DNA of 64,000 bases, taken from assembly GCF_018613155.1 (NCBI RefSeq), contig NZ_JAGGQU010000021.1, positions 144,346-208,345 of the forward strand. The letters run 5' to 3'. The notes under the pieces are model-generated. The model ran no database searches and was not told the origin of the DNA. It worked only from the letters and a program-made list of their open reading frames with translations. Made by a program: the position numbers and the translations under genes. Of this stretch, positions 50,065 to 59,547 are shown piece after piece. This DNA is from Bacillus sp. ISL-55. GTDB lineage: Bacteria > Bacillota > Bacilli > Bacillales > Cytobacillaceae. Position 1 is the first letter of the stretch. Every line of letters begins with the position of its first letter.

Positions 50065-52008
50065 TTAGTTTTGAATATATTTAGAAATATCTTCTGTTAC
50101 AGCTGATTTTCCGCCGAGGATCATTACATCCTTGACACCATTATTCACTAGTACCTTTAAAGTTTCAGCCGGAATTTTATCCTTTTCTACAAGCAATAAT
50201 GGAGCATTTTGTTTTGCTGCAAGGACAGACCCTGTCAATGCATCTGCAAAACCTCTGCCGTTTGCGACGAATACTTTATCCGTTGCTAATCCTAAAGTGT
50301 TAATTAAATTCGCAGCAGTTTCGAAGCGATTTTTACCGCCAATACGCTCTGCATTTGGCAATTCATTGAACACATCAGCACTGATTACGCCTTCTCCACC
50401 AACAACGATTGTCTTCTTGATTCCTGTTAACATCGCCTTTGTTTCAGCTGGAGTGCTATTTTTATTGACTAATAGAATTGGATAACCATTAGTAGCTGCA
50501 TATGAAGCTACGGCAAGTGCATCAGGGAAATCCTGGCCATAAGCAACAATTGCTGTATCCGGGTTTCCACCAAGTTTAGCAGCGATCAATTTAGCTGTTT
50601 CAAACCTGTTCTTACCTGCAATTCTTTCAATGCCCAGATTCATGCCTTTTAGGGCGTTTTCAACTTTTGCAGAAACAGCACCCGTGCCACCAAGAATAAC
50701 AACTTTTTTTGCTTTGAGTCTTGTCAATTCAGCAATTGTTTCTTGAGGAAGACTATCTTTTCCAGTAAGGAGGATTGGAGCGTTCAACTTATATGCTAGA
50801 GAAGCACCTGCAAGCGCATCAGGGAAATCATCTCCGCGGGCGATTACAACTGTCTCGGCAGTTTGCCAACCTTCCTGGGATATCTCAGTAGCTGTTGAAT
50901 ATCGGTTAACACCTGATACTCGTTCTACTTCTCTTTGGACGATTGCATCATATTCAACAATTACTCCACGTGCTTTTAAATCTTTAATAATTTTTTCTGA
51001 TTCTGAAGTTAATGGGTTTTGCATAATGAACAGAGAGCCGCCCTGCATATTTTTCAATGGTGTAAGGTCAGTAATCAGATTACCTGTTAAATTGATATCA
51101 GCATATTTAACAGGAGATAGTGCTGAGATGTCTGTAAGCTGGTTATCACTAAAGTCATATGTTCCATAAACATCGTTTGAAACTGTCAACCCTTCAAGAG
51201 ACTTCAATTTGTTGCCACTAAGGTCAACATCATCCAACTTAGTCAGGGTTTTAAGGTTTACGATACTATCGATTTGATTTTCTTCCGCATTCAGCCTCGT
51301 AAGCTTGTTAATGTTTTTCAAGGCATCCAGGCTCTTAAGCTGGTTCTGTCCAAGGTTAAGATATACTGCATGTCCAACTGTCATTGAGGATAAGGAATTA
51401 ATAGATGAAATCTTATTCATTGAAAGATTAATGACTCCTGTACCCTCAATTTTCAGGTTATCTAATGGACTTACATCAGAAATGAGGTTAGCACTTAAGT
51501 CTATAAAGCTCAGATCATCAAGATCTTTAAGAGCGCTAATATCTGAAATGTTATTAGCAGTCAAATCAAGAGCGTTTAATTCTTTAAGATTTTTCAATGC
51601 GTTGATATTGCTGATATTGTTTTCTCCCAAAGTCAGCCAAGCAAGATTGGTTAAGTTCTTCAAAGAATCAATATTCGACAGACCATTGCCTGTTAAATCC
51701 AGTTCATATAGATCAGTTAAATCTTTTAATGGTGTTAAGTCTGTGATCTCATTGTGCTCTAAACTAATATATTGTAGATTCACTGCCTTTTCTAAACCTG
51801 ATAAACTAGCAATACCTTCTTCAGCTGCCCATAAATCATAAAGGCTTTGCAGATCTTCCTCAGAAATTTCTTCGATTTCTAGTGATTCCTTAATCACTCT
51901 CTCCAAGTTTGGATCCTGGATTAAGGACCCTGCCGCTACTGCTGGACTTGCAGTAAATACCAGCAATACAGCTAAAATTAATTTCAAAGCAAAAAAATCT
52001 TTTTTCAT
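50065..52008 (-). CDS. Leucine-rich-repeat surface protein with three CWB2 repeats
   Basis: About 647 residues, secreted: signal peptide 1-26 (MKKDFFALKLILAVLLVFTA), a short cap, then about twelve 20-22-residue leucine-rich repeats (about 60-335) of the internalin type: LTDLYELDLTGNGLSNIDSL and its kin. Three CWB2 repeats (about 350-647) follow. No catalytic domain: the LRR arc is likely a binding surface for protein or cell ligands. The frame opens at 52065, but AGGAGG before MKKDFF sets the start at 52008. Confidence 0.93.
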   Translation of the reverse strand: MKKDFFALKLILAVLLVFTASPAVAAGSLIQDPNLERVIKESLEIEEISEEDLQSLYDLWAAEEGIASLSGLEKAVNLQYISLEHNEITDLTPLKDLTDLYELDLTGNGLSNIDSLKNLTNLAWLTLGENNISNINALKNLKELNALDLTANNISDISALKDLDDLSFIDLSANLISDVSPLDNLKIEGTGVINLSMNKISSINSLSSMTVGHAVYLNLGQNQLKSLDALKNINKLTRLNAEENQIDSIVNLKTLTKLDDVDLSGNKLKSLEGLTVSNDVYGTYDFSDNQLTDISALSPVKYADINLTGNLITDLTPLKNMQGGSLFIMQNPLTSESEKIIKDLKARGVIVEYDAIVQREVERVSGVNRYSTATEISQEGWQTAETVVIARGDDFPDALAGASLAYKLNAPILLTGKDSLPQETIAELTRLKAKKVVILGGTGAVSAKVENALKGMNLGIERIAGKNRFETAKLIAAKLGGNPDTAIVAYGQDFPDALAVASYAATNGYPILLVNKNSTPAETKAMLTGIKKTIVVGGEGVISADVFNELPNAERIGGKNRFETAANLINTLGLATDKVFVANGRGFADALTGSVLAAKQNAPLLLVEKDKIPAETLKVLVNNGVKDVMILGGKSAVTEDISKYIQN

Positions 52009-52071
52009 TCCCCGTTTTCCTCCTGGATAGTTAAGTTTTGGATAATATACCCATATAAACCACACTTTCCT

Positions 52072-52115
52072 ATTATAGCACTTTATACCCAGGAATCATT
52101 ACTTATATTTCGACA
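52072..52115 (-). promoter_or_regulatory. Extended -10 promoter with upstream ATGTCGAAATA element (LRR-CWB2 gene)
   Basis: Minus strand TGCTATAAT (52080-52072) with ATGTCGAAATA 25 bases upstream; no normal -35 box. Confidence 0.45.
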
Positions 52116-52126
52116 TTTTTCTACAT

Positions 52127-54373
52127 CTATTCAGCAGATAAAGTTAATAGTTGTTCAAATACTTGAATATGACTTTCAATCTCTGAATTTAACTTAGTTT
52201 CATTTTGATCATCAGGTTTCACTAGTGAATTACTCATTAGAACGGTAGCCAGGGCTTGCGATTTCTCTCTTACTGTTTCGTGTTGGCTTCTGGATAATTC
52301 AGTGGATATACTGAATGCATTCTCATAATCTTTCGCAATGAAATAAGAAAGACTTCCATAGTATTTAAACTCATCCGTCAACTGAAACTCTCTGCTATTA
52401 AAATCCTCGTTTGGCAGGCGATTTTTTATGCTTTCAAAATCACGCTGGAACTTCTCATAGTTCCTTCCAGCTTTCTTAGCAACCTCAGTCGCTGTAGCTG
52501 ATTGCTTTTGTTCTATCAATTTCAAAGAAATCTCTGTATATAATTTCAAATTAAGATCTAAATGGTTCTTATCGAAAGGATCTGCTTCAATTGCATACTC
52601 GCTTAATTTTAAGGCTTCTTCTAAATAACCATTTTTGAAAAGCAATTGAATTGATAACAACAGGCCATGTGAATTTGTTTTTTCTAATGAATAAATTTTG
52701 TCAGCAATTCGCCTAACATTTTCTCTATTAGCACCGCTCTCATCCTCTGAAAGAAGTAAACCGAGAGTATTCCATTTTTCAATATCATAATTATTGTATT
52801 GTAAGGATTCATCCACTAACATCTGCTTTCGTGGCAGTGATTCCTCTGCGATTGCCTGGTCAAATAACTGATCTGATTTTATAAAACGATAAGATTGCAC
52901 AGCTGTGACCAGAATTAATAGTGTAGCCAGTACATAAAATGCATTCAGTTTCCACTGCTTCTTACCTTGTACAATTTGTGAATCTGGAAGGCCAAGAGCA
53001 ATGAATGACAAGACGAGAAACCAGACTGCACCATATGATAGATTGAAATCAATTAAACTATGAAGAAAAATAAGTAAAAGCGGCAATAAAACACTTAGGT
53101 TTGCTTCATTCTTTGCAAGTCCTTTCCATATCACTAACAAAAAATAGACGATTATTGCGATAAAGGCTATTAACCCTGGGACACCTGAACTGATCAACCA
53201 CTCCAAGTATCCATTATGTAAACTTTTCGTCAGATAAGGAAGAGATTGATGGTTTGTATATATTACAGACCAGCCATTTCCACCATATCCCTGAATCAAT
53301 GAATCCTTACTTGCCTGAATGGCATCATTCGCAATAATTAAGCGCTCTTGAAACGTATCAAATCCAAATTGTATTCTTTCTGTAAATTGAGATGGCAAGA
53401 CAGAATAGATTAATCCTTGGAATCTTAGGTCCAGCAAAAAAAGAATAGATAAGGTAAACAACACGGATGGAGCGACCAACCTTACAAACTTGGTGCTTTC
53501 CATTTTTTTATAAAACGGCGTTTCTATCAACTTCTGCAATAGTTGATAAAAAAAGTAAATTACAAACATCATCAGAACCATTGAAAGAAGCAAGTAGGTT
53601 AGAATACTACTTTCTTGTTCAGAAGCAACAAGGAATATCAGTATTGACATCCCTGCAGATACTGTAGAAGCTATTATATACATAAGCTGTTGCGGTAAAC
53701 GCAAGAGAAACAATCCAATAATCCAAATCAAAGGCAGCAGAACCCATACACCCCTTGAGCCTGATAAAAATAACCCCAGGATGAAAGGCATAAGTGAGAT
53801 GGATATGAGGACAGCGAATTTCCTTGTAATACTGCTAGCGCTGATATGTAAAAGAGCAAGTAACCAAAGCGCAGCCATAATAACCCCGAACGTGTTGGGA
53901 TATTGATATACTCCTCCCAGTCTCCCGGAAGATATCGCTCCCGTAAATTCTAGTAATCCACCATATACAGCTATTGAGTATAAACTAATGCAAAACCCGG
54001 TAAATAGGATTACTTTTGATAAAAGGAACTTATATCTTGCATCCCTTGTGACATAATAGACTAATAGAAAAAAGCATCCGTATGCCGTCCACTTCAATAT
54101 AGCTTGCCATGCTCCCAGAGGTGTAGCGGCATTAATCAACGAAAACACGAGTATAGTCGGCAATATGAAAAAGATAAGAGGATAATAGACAGCTTTTAAT
54201 TCCTTTTTAAAAAATAAGTAAACAACCAAGAAAAACGAACTTCCATAAAGCAATAACTGTATCGGATAAAAGTCTTCGTTAAAGTATAAACCTTTCACAA
54301 ATGAAGCAAAAAATAAAAGCAGCGAGATTCCGACAAAAAGCCAGAAACGTAATTCCTTAAAATGTTCTCTCAT
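52127..54373 (-). CDS. Wzy/O-antigen ligase-like membrane protein with C-terminal TPR-like region
   Basis: A 748-residue protein. About 11-12 membrane spans (about 10-475) contain the Wzy_C core SGRLGGVYQYPNTFGVIMAA and LGLFLSGSRGVWVLLPLIW, plus the outer loop with QASKDSLIQGYGGNGWSVIY. The C-terminal soluble 260 residues are helical repeats (QMLVDESLQYNNYDIEKWNT, EEALKLSEYAIEADPFDKNH) like TPRs. It would polymerise or ligate a lipid-linked glycan outside the membrane. Its ATG shares a base with the stop of the PBP gene (TAATG), so the two are coupled. Confidence 0.88.
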   Translation of the reverse strand: MREHFKELRFWLFVGISLLLFFASFVKGLYFNEDFYPIQLLLYGSSFFLVVYLFFKKELKAVYYPLIFFILPTILVFSLINAATPLGAWQAILKWTAYGCFFLLVYYVTRDARYKFLLSKVILFTGFCISLYSIAVYGGLLEFTGAISSGRLGGVYQYPNTFGVIMAALWLLALLHISASSITRKFAVLISISLMPFILGLFLSGSRGVWVLLPLIWIIGLFLLRLPQQLMYIIASTVSAGMSILIFLVASEQESSILTYLLLSMVLMMFVIYFFYQLLQKLIETPFYKKMESTKFVRLVAPSVLFTLSILFLLDLRFQGLIYSVLPSQFTERIQFGFDTFQERLIIANDAIQASKDSLIQGYGGNGWSVIYTNHQSLPYLTKSLHNGYLEWLISSGVPGLIAFIAIIVYFLLVIWKGLAKNEANLSVLLPLLLIFLHSLIDFNLSYGAVWFLVLSFIALGLPDSQIVQGKKQWKLNAFYVLATLLILVTAVQSYRFIKSDQLFDQAIAEESLPRKQMLVDESLQYNNYDIEKWNTLGLLLSEDESGANRENVRRIADKIYSLEKTNSHGLLLSIQLLFKNGYLEEALKLSEYAIEADPFDKNHLDLNLKLYTEISLKLIEQKQSATATEVAKKAGRNYEKFQRDFESIKNRLPNEDFNSREFQLTDEFKYYGSLSYFIAKDYENAFSISTELSRSQHETVREKSQALATVLMSNSLVKPDDQNETKLNSEIESHIQVFEQLLTLSAE

Positions 54374-56049
54374 TATTCAATCACCTTTTCCATCACACGT
54401 TTAAACAAAGAAGCTGGATACGTGCCTCCCGATACTTCTTGTTCTTCATCAGATTTTTCATTTTCGGTACCTACCCAAACCGCGGCTGTAAATTGATCAA
54501 CTCCGCCAACAAACCAGCCATCATGTCCTGTTGTTCCTGTTTTGCCATATACCTGAACCTTATTTATTTTGGCACTTTGGCCTGTTCCTTCCTCAACAAC
54601 CTTAGTTAAAGCTCTTTTGATATCATCCGCAGTCTTTTCAGAATAGATCTGTTTCTTCACCGGAGATTCTTTTTTGATTATTTCTTTCCCATTTGAATCA
54701 TTCACTTTATATATCGTGCTGCCATAGACTGCTTGTCCTTCATTAGCAAAGGCGCTATAGGCAATAGCCATTTGCAAAGGTGTGGCTCCTCGTTCGTGCA
54801 AACCAAGGGCAATCCGGTAATCCTCACGGCCATTAAATGAAAACAAATCGAATTTCTTTAGTGACTCCAACCCTATATTTAGTCCTACCTTTGTCAGTAA
54901 CCATACTGCAGGAACATTGTGTGACATAACAATCGCATCTTCCATTGTCACTTCACTGCGATATTTAAAGTCATAATTCTTCGGTGTAAATGTCCCCAAT
55001 CTAAGGGGCTTATCTTCAAGAAGGTCACCCAGTTCCCAACCTTGTTCCATTGAGGGTGCATACACAGCAAGCGGCTTGAATGCAGAAGCGGGCCTCCGAT
55101 GTATAACAGCACGGTTTTTTATACTTCCTAGAGGATTCCTGCTTCCTGCGACGGCTTTTACAGCCCCTTCCACATGATCCATTATGACCATGCTTCCATC
55201 TATTTTGTTTTCTGCAAATTGATCAGGCGGAAAATTTTGAGGAATGCTAAATTCCTCGTAAAGTGCCTTCTGGATGCTTTCATCCACATTGATATAGAGC
55301 TTTGTACTATTCATTGCCAATTGATGTTCCGTAATCTCCAATTGTTCCTTTGCCTCATTCACTGCTATTTCAAGGTAGGAGTGAAGAAATGCGTTCTTAT
55401 TGTCCTGTAAAGAATCAAGAAAGCCTGGCAACTCGGAAATCACTATGTCAGCATCATTTTCTGTTATTAAATTTTTGCTCAGCAACATTTCCACTAGTTG
55501 TGCAATTTTCATTTCAATATTATTATCTTGTATCTTTCCTTGATCTTTATGGAAATCTTGAACACTTAAAATATACAACCATTCAAGTAATTCAAGATCA
55601 GATAGATGTTTATCAAAATAATAATCAGCTGCAGCTTCTACCCCAACCAGGCCATTATGTATGTACATTTTCTTGAAATACAAACTTTCAACATCATTTT
55701 CATTATAAAAAGTATTTAAATATGCTTTCGCAAAAAACCTCTTAATATTTGAGAAAGTTTCACTTTCAGGATAGATTGATTGAATTAACTCATTATCTAA
55801 ATCTTTATCAATACCCACAATAGTTGAAATTTGCTTTGGAATTGGAGCCTGGGTTGCGCTGGACTTACTTATGATGTTTATTTCTTTGCCTCTATTATCA
55901 TAGAATCTAATTCCCTGTTGATGATCCAACTTTTTTTCAATATTCCAAACCCCAGCGAATATAATAAAAACCACTAAAAGCAGGAGTCCAGCTAGAAGGA
56001 CTCCTGCTTTTTTTCTCTTTTTTTCATTGTCTGTTTTATTTTTTCTCAT
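54373..56049 (-). CDS. Penicillin-binding protein with degenerate glycosyltransferase region
   Basis: A 558-residue type II membrane protein with one span (about 14-36). The transpeptidase domain (about 280-550) is complete: SxxK at Ser322-Lys325 (ASAFKP), SxN at 376-378 (SHN), KTG at 503-505. Residues 90-170 (AKAYLNTFYN, IHNGLVGVEAAADYYFDKHL) resemble motifs 3-5 of GT51 in class A PBPs. The catalytic EDxxFxxHxG and the GGSTITQQL motif are missing, so the glycosyltransferase is probably inactive. It cross-links peptidoglycan, perhaps at sites of polymer attachment. Coupled to the downstream polymerase-like gene. Confidence 0.88.
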   Translation of the reverse strand: MRKNKTDNEKKRKKAGVLLAGLLLLVVFIIFAGVWNIEKKLDHQQGIRFYDNRGKEINIISKSSATQAPIPKQISTIVGIDKDLDNELIQSIYPESETFSNIKRFFAKAYLNTFYNENDVESLYFKKMYIHNGLVGVEAAADYYFDKHLSDLELLEWLYILSVQDFHKDQGKIQDNNIEMKIAQLVEMLLSKNLITENDADIVISELPGFLDSLQDNKNAFLHSYLEIAVNEAKEQLEITEHQLAMNSTKLYINVDESIQKALYEEFSIPQNFPPDQFAENKIDGSMVIMDHVEGAVKAVAGSRNPLGSIKNRAVIHRRPASAFKPLAVYAPSMEQGWELGDLLEDKPLRLGTFTPKNYDFKYRSEVTMEDAIVMSHNVPAVWLLTKVGLNIGLESLKKFDLFSFNGREDYRIALGLHERGATPLQMAIAYSAFANEGQAVYGSTIYKVNDSNGKEIIKKESPVKKQIYSEKTADDIKRALTKVVEEGTGQSAKINKVQVYGKTGTTGHDGWFVGGVDQFTAAVWVGTENEKSDEEQEVSGGTYPASLFKRVMEKVIE

Positions 56050-56053
56050 TATC

Positions 56054-57163
56054 TTATACCTTTAGATACCATTTATTTTTATGCAATATAAGCGCTATTA
56101 TTGTCCACACCAGGAAGATCAGCCCAGCATATGCTAACTGGGGATAAACGGTCATTCCTTCTAGCCAGTTTAGTAATACTTGAGAGAATGTAAGGTCTTG
56201 ACCAGGAAGCTTTATATGAATCAGCAGAGAAAATAAGATAAACTTCCCGAAGTAAATCAAAAAACTATTTCGGCCAAAAGCAATCAAAAAATATACCAGC
56301 GGATTATTAAGTATTTTATTTTTTTGATCACTCAGAAGATGAACAATCCCCAAGAGCGATATGGTAGTACCCGCAGTTAGCAAAGCAAAGGATGGCGTCC
56401 ATATCTTCTTATTAAAAGGTAGTATGATATCTACTAAATGGGAACCTCCAATTAAAACTATCCCTAACAGAATGAGGGCTTTCCAAGAGTTCTTCCCGAT
56501 TTTCCTACTTTTAATAAGAATGCTGCCGGCCGCAAAACCGAACATTACGTTCGCAAGTGAGGCCATAATTGTAAGGATTCCCTCTGGGTCATATCCACTT
56601 TCCCCTTGATGGTAAATGTGGTCTGTACCGAATACTTTACTGTCAATAATGCCAGAAGGATTGCAATCAGGTTGGGGTAAACCCTGATCGCAGTCATTAC
56701 TTGCCGTGAGCAAGTAGGAACCATGCAGTATTAAAATCAATACCCCAATCAGCGATAAAGATTTCCACGTTTTTGCCACCAATGAAATCAGCACTGCCAA
56801 TATCCCCAGAGCAGCATACAGCTGCAGGACACCGGTATATCTTAATGTTTCAAAATTAAAATCCCATTGGACGATCATATTAAAAATAAGTCCATATATG
56901 ATTAATCGGATGGTTCGTTTAATAAGTTTAGGCCAACTTACTCCCCGATGATAAGCAATGGCCATCCCTGTGCCAAAAACAGTAATGAACGCAGGCAGAA
57001 TATAATCCAGGATCGTTACGTTGTACCACGCGCCATGACGGAGGTTTTCATATCCGCCGTATGGGATATTGCTTAAATAAACTGAGAGGACAATAATAAC
57101 CCCCCTGGTAAGGTCCAGCGAATGAATACGCCGTGATTCTTTAGTTGTAGTATTTTGTTCCAT
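56054..57163 (-). CDS. NagX/HGSNAT-like membrane acetyltransferase
   Basis: A 369-residue protein with about 10 spans. The N-terminus RRIHSLDLTRGVIIVLSVYL is the family mark (heparan-alpha-glucosaminide N-acetyltransferase type, COG4299/DUF1624), with AYHRGVSWPKLIKRTIRLII and a C-terminal GRNSFLIYFGK. These proteins move acetyl groups from acetyl-CoA across the membrane to sugar amino groups. Paired with the divergent PIG-L deacetylase, it could set the acetylation of a wall glycan. It starts the three-gene unit with the PBP and Wzy-like genes. Confidence 0.83.
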   Translation of the reverse strand: MEQNTTTKESRRIHSLDLTRGVIIVLSVYLSNIPYGGYENLRHGAWYNVTILDYILPAFITVFGTGMAIAYHRGVSWPKLIKRTIRLIIYGLIFNMIVQWDFNFETLRYTGVLQLYAALGILAVLISLVAKTWKSLSLIGVLILILHGSYLLTASNDCDQGLPQPDCNPSGIIDSKVFGTDHIYHQGESGYDPEGILTIMASLANVMFGFAAGSILIKSRKIGKNSWKALILLGIVLIGGSHLVDIILPFNKKIWTPSFALLTAGTTISLLGIVHLLSDQKNKILNNPLVYFLIAFGRNSFLIYFGKFILFSLLIHIKLPGQDLTFSQVLLNWLEGMTVYPQLAYAGLIFLVWTIIALILHKNKWYLKV

Positions 57164-57197
57164 AAGTCTTGTCCCTTCTCTTTATATATCTGCTATA

Positions 57198-57206
57198 TGC
57201 TATAAT
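57198..57206 (+). promoter_or_regulatory. Extended -10 promoter of the PIG-L gene
   Basis: TGCTATAAT, about 30 bases before the TTG start; no normal -35 box. It overlaps the divergent 5' region of the acetyltransferase gene. Confidence 0.55.
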
Positions 57207-57237
57207 ATCCCGAGAAACTAGAAAAGAGGTTATAAGA

Positions 57238-57972
57238 TTGAAAAAGATAATAGCCGTCGCGGTTCTTTCTATTGTGATTATAGTGGGTTTCGCGATTCAT
57301 ACTAGGGAGAACTTTGATACAGTCATCTTCTACTCACCACATGCCGATGATGAGGTATTGAGCATGGGTCCCTCAATCCTCCATTATAAGAATAAAGGGA
57401 AAAAAGTTGTCGTAGTGTTGTTATCAGAAGGTCTCGCCAGTGCTGCATACCCCAAATTAAATAATAAATTAAACGACTCAGGACTTCCACTTATTTCTAA
57501 AAAACAATTTGGTGAGGCAAGGCAGAAAGAGTTCAAATTATCCGTCGAAACACTAGGGGTTTCTTCCAGTGATATTTATTTTTACAACCTGCCAGATGGC
57601 AAGTTCTCCAAGGATGATGTCTCAAAAATCATGCAAGAAATGAACAGCAAATATCCAAATGCGCAGCATCATGCAATGTCCTACAGGGATCCCCACCACG
57701 ATCACGCTACAACCGGACAAGCCCTTCAAGAGCTGCTAGAGAAAGACAAAATAAAGAACGGTATCTTCCACCTTCCAATACAGGAGTATGCCAATATTGA
57801 ATATGATAGAAAACAAAAAGTGCCGAACAATGAAGAAGACTCCTATAAAGATGCATTGAATGCTTATGGCATTTGGAAACCAGAGGATGGATTTTATAGC
57901 ATCGGCCATGATTCTGTTACGGATTACTTTAGGATGGCTCGAGAAGAAATGGAAAGCAGATGGCATAAATAA
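57238..57972 (+). CDS. Exported or membrane-anchored PIG-L family deacetylase
   Basis: A 244-residue protein, (M)KKIIAVAVLSIVIIVGFAIH, with an N-terminal signal anchor. The LmbE/PIG-L zinc motif is SPHADDEVLSMG (usual PHPDDE), and the second motif is DPHHDHATTG; both metal sites are intact. Family members deacetylate N-acetylglucosaminyl lipids and glycans. With its signal anchor it faces the outside. TTG at 57238 follows AGAGG. A frame reaching 57169 would run through the promoter. The dispersed repeat follows directly after its stop codon. Confidence 0.87.
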   Translation: MKKIIAVAVLSIVIIVGFAIHTRENFDTVIFYSPHADDEVLSMGPSILHYKNKGKKVVVVLLSEGLASAAYPKLNNKLNDSGLPLISKKQFGEARQKEFKLSVETLGVSSSDIYFYNLPDGKFSKDDVSKIMQEMNSKYPNAQHHAMSYRDPHHDHATTGQALQELLEKDKIKNGIFHLPIQEYANIEYDRKQKVPNNEEDSYKDALNAYGIWKPEDGFYSIGHDSVTDYFRMAREEMESRWHK

Positions 57973-58100
57973 ACAAAAAGCGCAAGCGCCTCGTTCAGCC
58001 CCGACAAGCGCTGGAGGGCTGAACAGTGAAGTCGTTCTTTGACTTCATTGGGCGGACCGAAGCGACTCGAGGGGCTAGGCGCTGGAGCTAGATTAAGAAA
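57973..58100. repeat. Dispersed hairpin repeat, copy 3
   Basis: A 128-bp copy matching the ends of copy 1 very closely (including AACAAAAAGCGCAAGCGCC and the trailing GATTAAGAAA). Contains the GAAGTC...GACTTC hairpin. It begins at the base after the PIG-L stop codon, so it may serve as a 3' hairpin there. Confidence 0.87.
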
Positions 58101-58155
58101 TTTATAGATAGTTACCCATAAAGAAATTCCATTTAAGAATTACTAAATATAAACA

Positions 58156-58190
58156 AAACGGCCGTGTATGATAATCACGGCCGTTTGTTC
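58156..58190 (-). terminator. Terminator of the NlpC/P60-CWB2 gene
   Basis: AAACGGCCGTG pairs perfectly with CACGGCCGTTT, followed on the minus strand by TGTTTAT. It also has TTTG on the plus strand and may act both ways. Confidence 0.85.
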
Positions 58191-58195
58191 ATTTA

Positions 58196-59500
58196 TTAAT
58201 ATGGTCTTTTAGCACCTAGATAGCGACTCTTCCAATAGGAAATATTCATGTCACTGATCTCTACCCCTCTTGATGAGCCAGCATGAATGAATTGATTGTT
58301 TCCAAGGTAGATGCCCGCATGCGATGGACCTGGCTTATAAGTTTGATAGAATACGATATCACCAGGAGATGGCTGGGAGACAACCTTGGAAGCATTCCAG
58401 ATATCACTAGTTGTCCTTGGCAAATCAACCCCGTTTTTATCATAGACAAAATTCAGATAACCGCTGCAGTCGAAACCACTTGTAGTCGTGCCGCCAAATA
58501 CATATGGTACTCCAATATAAGCTTTGGCTGTTGCAATTAGACTATTTACATCAAAGGATAGAATATTAGCGACATTCGCAGATAATACTCCCGTACCGCC
58601 AACTAGATTGAAAGTCTGAATGCCCCTCTGGTCTGCCAGAGTCATGATTTCCTGCGGCACAGCATTTGGCTGAACTAATAGAATAGAAGAATTATTCTTT
58701 GCAGCTAATACTGATCCCGTAAGTGCATCTGCAAATGAAGCCCCAGAGGCAACATAAGCAGGATTCGCAGGTATATTTAAGGTTTTTACAATATTTGCGG
58801 ATGTAGCATATCGATTCGCACCAGCAATCCTTCTAGGAGAAGGAAGTTGTCTATAGACTGTGTCAGATACGGCAGAATTCCCACCAACTACAATAGTACT
58901 GTTAAACTTCTTCAGCATTTCTTTAGTGGCTGCAGGAATGCTATTTTTTCCTGTCAATATAATTGGCATCTTATTTCTAGCAGCATAGGCTGCAATGGAT
59001 AAACTGTCTGGATAATTCTCTCCAAAAACAACGATGGCTGTTTTTGAAGTTGTATTTAACTTCTCTGCTATTTTTACCGAAGTATCATAACGATTGACAC
59101 CACTGATTCTTTCAGTGGCTAAACCCATAGATTGCAGTGTTTTTACTACATTATCCGTAATGGCGCTGCTGCCGCCTAAGATTACGGCTTTCTTTGCTTG
59201 CAGCCTTGCTATTTCTTGCTTAGTAACAGCAGGAAGCTCAGACTTTCCAGTTAAAAGAATCGGAGCATTCAATGAATAAGCCAGTGGTGAGCCGGACAAT
59301 GCATCAGGAAAATTCGTTCCAACTGATATCACAACTGCAGGCGCCGTTGCCCAACCTTTTTTTGAAACTGCCACGGCTGTTTCATATCTGCTTTGGCCAG
59401 AAATTCTATCCACCTTTTTTACAGCAGCTTCTATCGAATTAGGAAAAATCAGGACGGCTAAAAACAAGAGCAGCAAATATGTAGAGAATTTTTTAGTCAT
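58196..59500 (-). CDS. NlpC/P60 endopeptidase with three CWB2 repeats
   Basis: A 434-residue secreted protein: signal peptide 1-25, three CWB2 repeats (about 29-315; RISGQSRYETA, RISGVNRYDTS, RIAGANRYATS), then an NlpC/P60 domain (about 318-434) with catalytic Cys345 (GFDCSGY), His394 (GPSHAGIYLG) and His406 (FIHAGSS). It probably cleaves gamma-D-Glu-meso-Dap bonds in peptidoglycan, like LytE and CwlO. Upstream lies a perfect WalR-type repeat, which fits the known WalRK control of such endopeptidases. Confidence 0.94.
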   Translation of the reverse strand: MTKKFSTYLLLLFLAVLIFPNSIEAAVKKVDRISGQSRYETAVAVSKKGWATAPAVVISVGTNFPDALSGSPLAYSLNAPILLTGKSELPAVTKQEIARLQAKKAVILGGSSAITDNVVKTLQSMGLATERISGVNRYDTSVKIAEKLNTTSKTAIVVFGENYPDSLSIAAYAARNKMPIILTGKNSIPAATKEMLKKFNSTIVVGGNSAVSDTVYRQLPSPRRIAGANRYATSANIVKTLNIPANPAYVASGASFADALTGSVLAAKNNSSILLVQPNAVPQEIMTLADQRGIQTFNLVGGTGVLSANVANILSFDVNSLIATAKAYIGVPYVFGGTTTSGFDCSGYLNFVYDKNGVDLPRTTSDIWNASKVVSQPSPGDIVFYQTYKPGPSHAGIYLGNNQFIHAGSSRGVEISDMNISYWKSRYLGAKRPY

Positions 59501-59547
59501 TCCGTACCCCCAAATTTACGTATTAAACCTTTTTTCTTTCTTTTTCT

